Positions 47,175 through 59,301 of a stretch of 64,000 bases of DNA are shown here, in pieces (positions within the stretch are counted from its first letter, which is position 1; each line of letters starts with the position of its first letter). Source of the stretch: Microdochium bolleyi. Taxonomy: Eukaryota; Ascomycota; Sordariomycetes; Xylariales; Microdochiaceae. Under the pieces are notes generated by a model, which ran no database searches, was not told where the DNA came from, and worked only from the letters and a program-made list of their open reading frames with translations. The stretch spans positions 1,054,001 through 1,118,000 of the forward strand of contig KQ964248.1 in assembly GCA_001566295.1 (NCBI GenBank). Reading direction: 5' to 3'. Both the position numbers and the translations under genes were made by a program.

Positions 47175-49449
47175 GCCCCGGCGGAGGCAGAGCGGGACGA
47201 TGAATGCTTGATGATTTGATTGGGAGGTGGTATGGGTAAGCGAGAAACGTGCTTGGCGTGGTCAGTCACCACGTCCACTCTTTGGTTCACCGGAAAAATC
47301 ATGCCATCGACCGCACCGTGGATCTCCATCCTGCCTATCCGGCTGGCTGCGGAAGCAGGAATATCACAAAAGAAGCGTGGGGGAACAAGTTCCAGAGCTC
47401 ACATCGCGGGGTCCGAATCGAGAGGAAAACCAGCTATCTGAGCAGAACCTGGGGGTGAATTCTGAACACACGTCCAATGTCCAAAAGCCATTACTTTCTT
47501 CACCCGGAACTTTTGCCTCGTCGTCTGCTACACTATGGTCTGTTCATTGTCGCGCGCATATGATTGCCCCCCAAAGGGTCGCATTTGCCTGCATTGCCTA
47601 TGTGTAGTCAGCGGGTGAGGCTTCTGGTGTGGTCGTGAAGTGACGTGCATGCGTTGCTTTGACACGAACATGAATGCAACCCTGGAGGTACCCAGAGAGG
47701 GCAGGGGGTGGAGGGGTGTGAAGATAGTAAACATCCATCTCCCCATCCCCCCGCCCCTTACCTCACCGGGACAAGGCTGGGCTCGGGAAGATCTCGCATT
47801 GTGTGATTGGGCGGATGCACACCTCCCAGTCCTTCTTACCCACAACTATTGTTTTCCTCTTCCGTGCTAGAGCCAGCTCCTGCTGCCAATCACAACCGCT
47901 CCTCCTGATCGCTTTGGGTGTTTTGGCCTGCTAGGCCTTCGTGGGTGCTCGTGCTCCATCTCGCAACATGTATGATCGAGGAGGGAGCTTGAGGAAGGAA
48001 GATCTCTACCTTCAAGAGAGAACAGATCGTCAACGGCGAGTTTACCTCCTCATATCTCAGGATTTTTCTCAATTAATTAAATCAAGGGTGGGAAGAAGCG
48101 GCGACCAAAAGGTCCTGATGATCATGCCGGTTGAAAAACAAGCAACCGTAGTAGCCGTGTACAGGTCCGCACTGTCTGTCCACTCTGTCAATCCTTCCGC
48201 CGAGAAAGTCGATCCTTTGGCGAACCGCATAATATTTGTCTTGTGACGAGGATTTAGCATGTAGCACGGGTTATGCACTACGTAGCTTCGAGTACCTGCA
48301 CGTGGGTAGTAACTGAAGCCGACCGGGGTGATGGTGAAAACTCAACAGCACACACAAGATCCCACCAAGAGAGGACCCTGAACGGAGAAAAAGACCTTTT
48401 GGCAGCAAGGTTAACGCTCCCGACACGTGCCACGCGACAAGTGAGCACACTGAGCTGCACGGCTGTGGCTTGCGTGGTTTAGAGTTTCACGCGTGCGTTG
48501 CAGGCAGTCTGGCCATGGCTGGCGGGTGCGTGCTTGGAGCGGCAGTAGCTACGCAGTAGTACGTCGTTGTCTAAGATTGAATCTGTGGGCGTGCCGGCGT
48601 GGTCTTACTCCCTGAGCGGGTAAGCGACCAAAAGAGCGGTAGATGTGGGGTCGAAGAAGTGTATGCAGTCCCATCTCATTAATAGTGCTTGCATGCATAC
48701 ATGCTTTGGGGCTTAATTGTGCACACCCAGATCACCATGAGACATGCCCCTGGTGAGTGACCGAGAATGCTGGCCGTGGGAATTCTCGCCCGATTGACTG
48801 TTGCCTGTCTCCGTATCTCGGATAGTGGACTCTGCGACAGGCTGTTCGCGGCAGGCAACACATGGGCTCTGTCTTGTGCAACAAGTGATGGCGACCTTCA
48901 TCACCATAAAGCTGCGACGGGGGCATCGACATTGACAATTCCGATACGTAGGTGCAGCCTGGAATGCTCAGCTTCAGCCCTGCCAAGACTGTACCGTGCG
49001 AAAGCGCAATCGACACGATACGGGCGGCAAGTGCTTGTGAGGCACCGGGGAGGGGGCCGAGTGGAAGTGCCAGCGAGCAGAGGCAACGCAGAAGGCCCCA
49101 GCCCTTGCCTCGAAGATGCATGCGAATCGACTGTCCACTATGGTGTTGCAGAACGATTGCTGACCGAGTATCGGAAATGCCCGTCGGTCAAGGACTCTTG
49201 AAATGAGGCCCCCGTGACACATAGGCACATCACAGGCTATCAGACGAGGGTGCAGGACCAGCCGTCGTGGAAGTGCTGGTGCGGAAGCTTTCTGATGTGT
49301 CGTCCTGCTTACGGCATATGTGGAGAGACACAGCGCCCGACTTCCCGTAATGCTTGGAGGGCGGCGCAGTCCCTTTGGGCCAGTCCGACTCTTTGTGACG
49401 GCCACCGGGCCAGGATCCTGAGCGACATGCAGGGAAGGTCGTGTCATCG

Positions 49450-49461
49450 CCCCCCCCCCCC
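49450..49461. repeat. C12 homopolymer tract
   Basis: Twelve consecutive C followed by ACCC, directly visible in the gene desert. Confidence 0.8.
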
Positions 49462-51125
49462 ACCCAAACCAATGCTTCTCCCTCCAAGGCATCCCTGTAA
49501 AATAAGCACCATAACAGTCGGCATGACCTTTGGGCCGCTCAGCATGCTGACACCTGAGCGACTCCCACAGTAACATTGTCGCCCTTACCCTCTGCCTGCT
49601 AGTCTGTCATGAACAGCGGAAAGTGGCGGCAAAGGCTGGCGGGAAGGAGTGGCGGCGCTGCAACCCTGACGCCAGAGAGAAGGGTGTGGTGTGGTGGGAC
49701 CTTCCTGACACTGACAAGACCGCTCGACTCCTTTGGGACATTTTGGGGGCGCAAAGCGCGCGTGGCCGGACTCTTTGGATATGCCAGGGTCACCCTCGAC
49801 TATGTAGAAACCTGCTGCCCCGGAACTGATAAAGATAGCTTGTCGTTCTCAAGCGATGACATTCTTCATGTGGAGGGAGTGGGGTGCAGCGTGAGAGAAC
49901 CGCATGCCTGCTTACACTCGAGGTCGTCATTGCGCTTGTGTAAAGGCAGAGCTATTGTGGCGTCGTTGTCTGCCTCGCTGGTGATGCTTTGGCGGTCGGA
50001 ACAAATTTTGTTTCCAACCCTATGCATGTGTCATCGGCGGGAGTCGAACAAACACGAACATAGCCCGTCGGGTCTTGCTCAGCCTTTGTTCAGCCCTAGG
50101 GACCCTGATAGGGCTGAGCGGCTGGCGTTGGAGCGGCACCACGATAGCGCGGGGCGGGTAGGACTTTGACGATGCGACAAGCTCAGCGAATGGCGGATGT
50201 GAATTTCTGCCCAACTCCTGCGCCTCTGGCGCTCCATGCTTCGTGATAGCAAGCCGAAAAGAGCCGTGCACAGATGAGATGGTGGCCAATGATCATCGTG
50301 CCACAATGTGGTCAGGCATGGGCCTGGTCGGCTCAAGTTGCAGTGCCATGTCTGGCATATGCAAGCTATCGGGCGTTCTATTCGCTCAGAGGGCACAGGA
50401 CATTGACTGATGCGTCGATGTGGCAGTATCTGTGTGATGATATGAGTGCTCGTTTCCCGAACCGCCAGATTGGCAGTCGCCAATCTTCGAATACGCGGGC
50501 GTCGTCAGTATCACGTCTTGAGACCAGCCTTGAGTGATATTCCTGGAGATGCGCCAAAGCGGGTCTCGATGTTGTGCCACAAGAGACCATCATTGGTTAC
50601 ACCGGGATGTCAACGGTCCATGGAGCACGATGGAATACCGGCGGATGGATTATGAGCCGGTGCCTAGCGCGCCCTGTCGAGGAAAAAGATCGACCAGTAT
50701 GTTGCAAACTGCTGAAGCACAGAGGCAGAGGACGAAAGTCAGCAAGCACCACCACAACCATCGAGAGTGTGCCTTGCCAAGATCCACATCGAGCCACGGG
50801 GAGTCGATGGCGCTAGTGCAGGTTGAAATCTTGATCTGCCAGCACCGGTGTTCTTGACCAGCACGCCCACAGGCAGCATATAGCAGCTGCATCTTGATGT
50901 GCAATGCGTCATGGCCGATTCTTGAGATCGCCGATTGAGGATCTTGCGCTCTGGTCGTCGTGCATCATGGCAAGGCATTCTTGTTCTGTAGATTGAGGGG
51001 CGGTGCTGTCCCGAGTCTGTGGGACCAGGAGCGGGCGGCATTGGCGCCTCTGCTCTCGCAAGGCTCGGATTTTCTCTGTGATCGAGTGCGCGCCCGAGGA
51101 AACCACGGCGTGGCGCATCGTGATT

Positions 51126-51154
51126 TGTGTATCGTGTGTGTCGTGTGTATCGTG
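51126..51154. repeat. GTGTRTC imperfect tandem repeat
   Basis: GTGTATC, GTGTGTGTC and GTGTGTATC units follow one another, then GTG. A short degenerate minisatellite. Confidence 0.6.
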
Positions 51155-51253
51155 CGGTGGATGAAGAAATTGGAGTACATTAGGAGCTTGCTGTGTGCAC
51201 CGCCCTGGTGGGCGCCCCCCTGCCAGACCCAAGGCGCCTAAAATTAGATTAAG

Positions 51254-51285
51254 GCCTGGCTGCCTGGATGCCTGGGTGCCTGGAG
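51254..51285. repeat. 8-bp tandem repeat GCCTGGNN x4
   Basis: Units GCCTGGCT, GCCTGGAT, GCCTGGGT and GCCTGGAG lie head to tail. A small minisatellite about 100 bp from the GTGTRTC repeat. Confidence 0.8.
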
Positions 51286-51951
51286 TGCAACCTGCACCAA
51301 GGAAGTCACGACAGGCCTTGTGCTGTGCAGACGTACTCGAGCCAATCAATAGCCGCACCCCACCTTCGGTCCCTCCGCCAGGTCAGGGGCCCGTCCGCCG
51401 TGCCTGCCCTTGTTGTTGCCCTTCTCCGCGGGCAGTCTCGGGTGGCCTACCCGTGCCATTCGCCTGCTGTGCTCCGTACGAAGCCTGACTGACGCAATCC
51501 GCTGCCTTCATCTGTTGTCTGTGCCCTGTGTCGCGGAAGAGACGGTCTTCGTGCCTCCAAAGCTCGTCACTACCTTAGTCAGCCGGCACTGCTGCGATGT
51601 CGGCGCGGCACGCGTCAAAGCTTCCTCCTGCGAGTCGTAACATCGTCGTGCCTGGCGCGCCAACGCTATTCGGGGAGATTGGGGGCTTCCTTTTGATGAA
51701 TTGGGCGAACAGCTCCCACTCGGCCGAGAGAGCGAGCTTCCGCTCGAGTCGTACGCGCGCGCCTTCCATACGATGGCGCGCTAGAATTCAATAACGCAAC
51801 GGCTTGCTTCTTCTAATCTTGTATTAGAGGACTCCGCACACACTGTAGTGCGCTCTACTCGGTCGCCGACGAGTAGCGAAAGCACAAAGCTAGGCTCGGA
51901 TTCCGGCGCTAGCGAACATGTCGCTTCGGTCGAGCCAATTAGCTGAGCTCT

Positions 51952-52562
51952 GTGAGAATGCTCCCCAATCACAGATCGCCGGCCGCTCGAACCGGCCGGC
52001 TCGGAGACTTCGAACCGTCCCGACTCGTCTTGAACGCTATCGATGTGTCGAGCCCCGAGCGATGCAGATCGCCTCAACTCAGGAAAGCCCCAGCAACAAG
52101 CGCAGTGACTACATCCTTTTCCGGGAAGAGATGGTTCCTTGGGCATCGAGTACAGTACGTGGCCCCAATATTAACTGCCTTGTATGAGGATCCGGGCAGC
52201 TTGGTGTTAATTACAGTGCTCCTGACCGACAGCCTTGTGGGGAATATCGAGGGTCTTATCCCGATCCCGTTTGGGAAGAAGGACTTGTGGGTGTGTCACA
52301 CAGCAGCAGGGCAGGTTATTGGCGTCCGGGGGAGCTAGAGCTGATTACCGCCATGGGGCAACAGGCAACAGGTGGGATGATGTATGGATGGGTTGACACT
52401 TGGGGCAGGCAGCGGCCTGGCCCGGGCTGGGACACACTCGCTGCAGCACTGACACAATCCCTTAAGGGCAAGGATGTGCTTTTATGGATAGACATAGCGC
52501 ACTGCGATAAGTCCCAAACACCGCAAGGGAGGCAGATCCTTGATAGTGATGCAATCTGGTGA
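51952..52562 (+). other. Weak coding candidate: two overlapping open frames in the desert
   Basis: Frames 51952-52338 (128 aa) and 52287-52562 (91 aa) overlap by 52 bp in different phases. Parts read like protein (hydrophobic ILTALYEDPG and LVLITVLLTD; later WDTLAAALTQSLKGKDVLLW) rather than the Arg/Ser/Pro noise of the rest of the desert, and the first 300 bp are CpG-rich. I recognise no family. It could be a decayed gene, a small novel gene with an intron or frameshift at 52287-52338, or chance. A minus-strand frame (51781-52146, 121 aa) overlaps the same DNA. Confidence 0.2.
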
Positions 52563-55500
52563 GCCGGAACCCAGGTGAGAAGAAGGAAAAGAGAGACTTG
52601 CAGGCATGCAACATGCTCCTCCGTGCAACCTCGGGTCTGCTCTCGCTGATACACAGATGATTATACCCTTGGTAAGGAGCCATGTCGAGCGATGAGATGC
52701 GATTGGCCAGCACGTTCCTCTCTCTGCCTTCTGTCATCCCGTGTGCAGTCCCCCGTCCCCCAGGAACGATACGACCCTGCGTTGTACGTGCATGCCAAGG
52801 CGTATGACGGCAAGTCTTCAACGACAATTGTGTCTTTTGTCATGGCAATTTGGAATGAAGGGAACCACTGCAACGCGCACACACACACGGAATGCGGTGA
52901 AGTGCTTTCCCGTTCGGGAACACTTACACACACTCACTACACATGACACGGGCAAGCAAGAACTTACCTCACGACGGTCGACAGCTAACGACTGTAAGCC
53001 ACCGGGACACGGTGAGACCAGACATATTCGAGAAGGGTAAACTGCGCCGTGCTATAAGTGTGTTCACAACCGCCACCACGCGTGTGGCGGTTGCATCTCG
53101 ATTAAGAAACGCGGGCCGGACGAGGGCCTGGGGTGACACAACCGGCGGTGGTTCACCCTCGCACCGAGTCCATTCCTCCTTGGCTCGGAGTACACAACAG
53201 GAACAAACGCGGGGGACATAGCCTGAACAGGGACGTGCTGCGAGACCTTGTGGCCGCGAATGAAGAGATGCCAATGTCGAGGTTGGCGGTTTGTGCCTCT
53301 CCGACTGTCGGAGGTGCTTGCTTGCTGTCCGGTCGGCGGGATCCGTAAACCCGCGCGGAGGCCCGCGCCGCCGTCCACGCGACTCTATACAGGAATCAAC
53401 CATCTCCCCACTGACTTGCCTGCTGTGCTGCGATGGAATTGCCGGATCCATCAAAGACCCTGCGGATTCTGTGCTTGTCGGGTCGGGTTTGGGAACTTGC
53501 CAAGGGGTCCCCACCCATTCCTGGGCCCTGCCTGCGCTGTGTCGGCAGACATTGATTGAGGGCCCCGCCTCTAGGCGTTCTGTCCCCGTTCTGGCCGGCC
53601 TTCTCGTCTACTTTAACCCAATCCAGTAATGTCCGACCCAAAGTCTCCCCCTCTCTGTCCAGGCCTACCGGTACTTGTCTATTTGCCTGGCCCCCCGCCC
53701 GCCACGCTTCTCCCTGCCTGACAGCACACCCAGATGCCGTGGGAAATCCCCGGATGATTTATAGCGCGTGTGTGGTATGTGTCTCTCCATCGTGGTGTCA
53801 TGCACTGTGCCTCCAAGTAGGCGCCCCCCATCCCCTCTGTTTGGTCCTGCGGCGACGACGACATCACACCGGCCAGACTGGCGATGGGCTCGAGCTATGG
53901 CAAGCCGGGATCGACGCCGCTTTCTTGGCAGGTCACATCGTGCCTAGATGCTGAGACGGGACGGCTTTGGCCAGCCTGGCAGGCACGAGGCTGTGAAGCA
54001 ATAGGAAGTCTCATGTTGTCCATCATGTCCTATATCACGGCGCTAACAGTGCGAGCAACCCGACCACTACGACTCCGCGATGGTGCAGTTGAGCTAATCT
54101 GCGGACCGTGATGGCATCTCGCGTAGGACTTTTTGTGTTTGATGAAGACTCCAACAGTCTCGCCCACATCCTCCCGGGTTCTGGACTGGGCCGGTCGGGC
54201 GATGAGGTTCTGTCACGCCCGACTGGTACGATTCCGAGCAAGTGCACTGAGGGCGGGCACGGCGCGCGACCTGACCTGACGAGGCGAGTCGACTGCCGTT
54301 TCACGGGCGGCGCCACAGGGCACAACCCTGCTAGTCCGCCGTCCCGGCCTGGCGGTTTGACTGTGAGCCAGGCATCGAGAAAAGAGAAGACCAGCCGACC
54401 GTCGAGACCATGTGCTGGGGATGATCACTGTCCGACGTCTTACAGCGATAATTTCGCCATGAGTTGCGTCTCGGGGCCGTGACAAGACACCTTTGCAGTA
54501 GTTGGCCGTCACACCCGAGACGTGATGCTATTCTGGGGAGCTGGATGTTCAAGCATCGTGGACTGTGGCTATGGGCGGCGCCATGTCGTAACGTGTGCTC
54601 GAGTCCAACGCCATTGTGGTGGCAGAGCCGGGCAGCTAGCTGTGTGCACAAATCGTCAAGTTGCTTCGGAAGTGGCCATCACGATGCACAAGGCATAAAA
54701 TTGTGCCCCGACGGAGAACTGGCTAGGGCAGGACCGCCAAGCTTCCAAGACACGATGCAGATGTACTTTTGTGCTTCGGCCAGCTTCGTGATTGGGTCCA
54801 GGCTTCCGCTCTCTCTCCAACGGGGACTAGAAAGTGCAGAAATGGCTCCAGTCGTGAGGCAGTGGGCACAGGACCCAAGTGCTCGCTAACTGCCACTGCA
54901 CACTAGCTATCGTCCTCGACTGCGAAGCTTGTCTTGTTTTGTGGGTGGCAGAGTGGTGCAATCTTGCGTACGGTGCAGAGTATGGAGCTCCGGGGACGGA
55001 GCCTGGAGTCGTGCCTTCTGCGGAGTCCTGTAGTTGCCTGAAGCGAGCACCTTCCAAGCCAAAGCCAGGGCCAGCAATTACCTCAGCAAGTCACTTGCAC
55101 ACGTCCAACCCTGGTCCTCTCGATGAGTCGGTCCTCACGATATCGCGCCACGGCACCATCACCTCGCAAGCGACACTACATGCCTGGTGCCAGCTCCAGC
55201 CAGGCTGTTGACTCGGACCTTGAGGTCGGGCTAGACGTGCCTCCTGGCAGGACGCGCCGACCGTCTCGCACAGCCTGGATTCCGGAGACGACAGGGCATG
55301 AAGCTTTGGGCATGTTGGAGAACTGCCACCACCATTCTCGCAGCATGCAGACCGCGCCGCCGCCGCCGTCGCCAGTAGGTACCGAGTCCAGCGTGGTGCC
55401 CTGCACCCTGCAGCACATCCACCACCCAAGCCGAAGGGTCACGATCCACCCACTCTCGCTGCTCAACACACCCTCCCCGGGAGGTCTCAGAATTGTACCA

Positions 55501-56086
55501 CACGCCCTCCTCAGCGACGCACCCCCCATGCTGCCCGGGGCCTGGGCGGGCAAGGTTTCTTAGCGCCATCGCACCCCCGTGGGTCGGCAAGACCCCTGGT
55601 CTATCGCGCGGAGGGCGCTCGACAGTCGGCACCCCCCAGGTTGAGTATCCTCTGCTGAGGCCACTCCCCTCTGGCAGGCGACAGTCTGCCCTACAGGCAC
55701 GGAATACAAGCCCTTCCTGTACGAGCCTGGCATGGTCCACCTACGGGGCAGGTCAGTCAGTCGGTACGTACCCCGCCGCCCACCACCAGGACGCCTACGC
55801 AGCGGCTCCGGGTCCTCTTGTCATCCCTGGGACTCACGCCTTTCCTGCGGACCGCCCTGATGGTGGCAGAGGTCTATATCAGTCCTCGAGGCCCCCATCT
55901 ACATCCCCGGGTCCAATGCCAGTTTCTGCCCCCAACGACCAAAGACATCTACAGACACAACACAAACAACTTCAAGTGACTCTTCAAGTCCAAAGTCTTG
56001 GTACCATCACCACACCCTGACTGGCAGTTCATGGTCTTCGGCCCTCTGCCCTTCTCTCCACCCTCGACACACGGCTCATAGCACAG

Positions 56087-58010
56087 ATGGCTGGAGCGGC
56101 AGATCCTTCCTATAACATGTATACAAATCACAACGGCCAACGCGATTTCATGCTGTTTCCTGAGCAGACAATGCAGCACAGCTACTCGGCAAACCAGATG
56201 GACCTCAACATGAGCCACGAGGGCTACTCGTATGCGCAACAACCCAGATTTGAGCAGGGCCCGTCATACACGGACGCGCCAGTCCAGTACATGTACAATG
56301 GCAAGATGTCCCCTGGCATATACCAGGAGGACGCGGTGCCCTCTTCAAACCTTTCCACAACCTCGGTGCCATCAGCGCCCTCGTCCACCACTGGATCGCC
56401 CAGTTCCAGTCACGGACAACTGGCCTACGTGCAGGAGCCCCAGCACCACGTCCTTGCCATGACCCCAAACATTGTCAGCCACAACGAGTACTTCGCTGCT
56501 GGTACGGACTATGCGTACAACCAAGCCATTGAGGAGTACGCGGTGCCTCAGTTTGAAGGCAAGCCAAGCTTTGTTGGTGAGTACCACTATTCGGCATACA
56601 CGCCTTCGTTCGAGGCATACTAACAGTGGCATGTTTGCTGCAACAGATCCATCCTTGATCCACCCGGAGATCAGAGGCCCAATGGCACCCCAGATGCAGC
56701 AGGGTTACGACACCGCCGCCTACCACTCCCCCCAAAACCTGTACCCTCACTCACCAGCGCTCTCTGGTGCCACATCACCAGCACCAGGCTCGCAATCGCC
56801 ATACATGCAAGGCTACCAGCAATTCAGCCCCTACGCGGCGCCCCCTCACGGCGGCAGCCGCCAGAGCCCCTCATCATACCAGTCACACGATTACATGTAC
56901 GGGACCGAGGATGTCAAGGACAAGCAGCGATGCCCTCACCCCGACTGTGGCAAGATCTTCAAGGACCTCAGGGCGCACATGCTCACGCACCAGAACGAGC
57001 GCCCTGAGAAGTGCCCCATCATGACTTGCGACTACCACGTCAAGGGGTTCGCGCGCAAGTACGACAAGAACCGCCACACCCTGACGCACTACAAGGGAAC
57101 CATGGTCTGCGGCTTCTGCCCGGGCTCCGGATCGGCTGCCGAGAAGTCCTTTAACAGGGCTGATGTCTTCAAGCGCCATCTCACTGCAGTCCACGGCGTT
57201 GAGCAGACTCCTCCCAACAGCCGCAAGAAGAGCTCAGCGTCGACGGCCAGCAAGCAGCTGTCTGGCTATGCTGCTGATGCCACAGGAAAGTGCTCGACAT
57301 GCTCGGCCACCTTCTCCAATGCCCAAGACTTCTACGAGCACTTGGACGACTGTGTCCTGCGCATTGTACAACAGGAAGACCCGGCTGAGGCGATCAACGC
57401 CAAGCGCCTTGGTGAGGTCGAGAACGATCTTGAGGTCGTCCACACCCTTGAAAAGAACCAGCTGCCCCTCGCCACCCAGACAGCGTCGACCCCCGATATC
57501 GACGAGGACGGCTACGTATGCGAGGACTCGGATGAGGACTGCAAGCCCCGCAAGTCTTCGACCACAGGCAAGAAGACGAACCCGTCCGGGGGCGTGCAGA
57601 AGTCTCGTGGCATGACGCACTCCCGTGGTGGTCCCGCGCATCTGCACACCAAGAGCAAGAGCCGGAAGCACCGCCGCGACTACCCATCGTCGTGGGGCTT
57701 CGACAAGGGGCAGATGACGATGAAGAAGCGCGTCCTGACGGTCTTTGATGGCCCTCGCCGCCTTGCCAAGGACGACATGATGCTGTCCACCGAGCACGAG
57801 GTCCGCATCAAGCTCTCAGACGGCGAGTCGTATGTGACCGACTTGGATATCCAGACTGTCAAGCGCGCCGACGGCTTCCACGGCGCCACCGAGGAGGAGA
57901 GGGGTAGCTGGATCTCGGACGACCTGACCAGAGAGGAGAAGCGCGCGTGGATCTCCGACCCGACCGAGGAGGACATGGCTCGAATGCTCGCCATGTCAAG
58001 CCAGCACTGA
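56087..58010 (+). CDS. C2H2 zinc-finger transcription factor (four fingers)
   Basis: Exons 56087-56576 and 56647-58010 give 617 aa. The 70-bp intron has donor GTGAGT, a perfect TACTAAC branch and acceptor CAACAG, joining KPSFV to DPSLIHPEIRG. Residues 1-250 are Tyr/Gln/Ser/Pro-rich and disordered, as in activation regions. Zinc fingers: 259-278 (CPHPDC...HMLTH), 286-311 (CPIMTC...HTLTH), 318-346 (CGFC...HLTAVH, with an inserted GSGSAAEKS loop) and a degenerate C2HC finger 379-399 (CSTC...HLDDC). A basic patch near 475-495 (KSKSRKHRRDY), then a conserved-looking C-terminal block RDYPSSWGFDKGQMTMKKRVL and DGESYVTDLDIQT, ending in an acidic EEDMARML segment. The architecture belongs to a Pezizomycotina-specific regulator family; I do not assign a symbol. 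Bases just before ATG (AGCACAG) look like a splice acceptor, so a 5' UTR intron or an upstream exon is possible. The 23-kb empty upstream region suggests elaborate control. Confidence 0.88.
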
Positions 58011-59015
58011 TCACCTAAACACGACAACTAATAAGGGTCATAATGAGTGGACAACGCACAAGGACCCTGGACACACACATACAACCCCACACAAACGTAC
58101 ACAGAGACGAACATTTACGGAGCGACGAGCCTATTTAGGGGAAAGCATGACCTGGCGCAAAGGACTGGGTTGCTAAGGCGTTGCAAGCGCATTTCATGAC
58201 CGCAACGGCCTTATACCAAAAGAGTTTTGTTTTTGTCTTTTTTTTCTGTTTACGGTCTTGATTTGTTGGTCTTGAGGAGCATATTGGCGGAGCGTACTGG
58301 AGCCTTTGGGATACCTGTTGCATTGAAACAACACCACGTCGGTTGGTGAAGAGATACCCTTGTCACAATTATAATCGCTATTGCCATCATCTTGCCAGAG
58401 TTCCTTCGCTGCTGTGAAATGCGACCAAAAGTTCCACCATGTCCGGCAAAGCCCGAGCACCCTCTCTGTGTGCCATGGATGGAGGGATCCGAGTTCTTGA
58501 CGAGCGACCCTGTTTCCCACCAGTCAGCTGGACATGGATTGGCCTGCGTGCATGGTGCTGTCAGAGGACAGGGGGTAACAGGTCTACGGAACGCAGCCTG
58601 ATTGGGCAGCCCTAGGATGACCCGCGGCACGCCATCGGGGTTCTCCGTGGCTTGCAAAAGCTTTGGTGCCTCAAGTTTGTTAAGTTTTATTGCATATCGT
58701 TACCTCGTTGACGTAAGAAAGAGAGGCTGGCTATCCCCCCCTCTCACCCCCCCCTGGCCGTTCACGATGGTGTGGAAGTGGAGGGGGCCTTCGGAGGGAC
58801 CCAAATGATATGATGATGCCAGTCGCTAATGATGATGATGATGATTATGGGCAATGCCGGATGCATCGTCACCCTTCTTTTTTGTCCTCTCAGCCCAAGC
58901 CAGCCCGGTCCAGTCTAGTCCAGTCCGGTCCAAAGACATAAAGGCACCACACGGGCACAGGGAGGGGGCATTTCAGATACCACCATCCCCCCGCTCGGTG
59001 GTTTTGGGAGGAAGA

Positions 59016-59042
59016 AGAAAGAAAGAAAGAAAGAAAGAAAGG
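59016..59042. repeat. (GAAA)n microsatellite
   Basis: GAAGAAA followed by repeated GAAA tetramers, directly visible. Confidence 0.85.
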
Positions 59043-59083
59043 AAAGGGTCTTGGTTTATGCATGTCAGACTTGCAGCTCGACA

Positions 59084-59101
59084 GGGGGGGGAGGGGGGGG
59101 G
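59084..59101. repeat. G-tract (G8-A-G9)
   Basis: Two long G runs split by one A; could form a G-quadruplex in single-stranded DNA. Confidence 0.8.
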
Positions 59102-59167
59102 CAGTTCTTATTTCGTGTCTGCGGAGAAGGGGGTGAGGTAGTGGTGGTGGAGCCTACGGGACAGGGC

Positions 59168-59258
59168 TGATGATGATTATGGTTATGATGATGAGGAGGA
59201 GGAGGATGATGGTGGTGGTGGTGGTGATGGTGGTGGTGGTGGTGATGGTGGTGGTGAT
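59168..59258. repeat. (GATGGT/GGTGGT)n trinucleotide array
   Basis: Mixed GAT, GAG and GGT trinucleotides over about 90 bp; the minus strand translates to poly-His, which is not taken as coding. Confidence 0.85.
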
Positions 59259-59268
59259 GTAACATAGG

Positions 59269-59274
<6 letters not shown>

Positions 59275-59300
<26 letters not shown>
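59275..59300. repeat. (GT)13 microsatellite
   Basis: Uninterrupted GT dinucleotides, directly visible, 17 bp from the GGT array. Confidence 0.9.

Positions 59301-59301
<1 letters not shown>

Larger units (their letters stand above)
33159..56086. other. 22.9-kb gene desert upstream of the C2H2 factor
   Basis: I read both strands and found no open frame with a recognisable domain, no exon chain with conserved blocks, no reverse transcriptase, transposase or integrase motif, no long terminal repeat pair and no tRNA or 5S gene. Base composition stays mixed and fairly GC-rich, unlike the AT-rich deserts left by strong RIP. Open frames are short (mostly under 190 codons; the longest, 45012-45737 on the minus strand, has 241) with Arg/Ser/Pro/Cys/Trp-rich composition expected of noncoding GC-rich DNA. 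Simple repeats and poly-C tracts are scattered through it. Possible contents: long cis-regulatory region, noncoding transcripts, or old degraded mobile elements. Confidence 0.6.

Noticed and set aside
33159..56086. Retrotransposon or DNA transposon
   Set aside because: No reverse transcriptase, integrase or transposase motifs and no terminal repeat pair seen by eye; short or very old remnants cannot be excluded.
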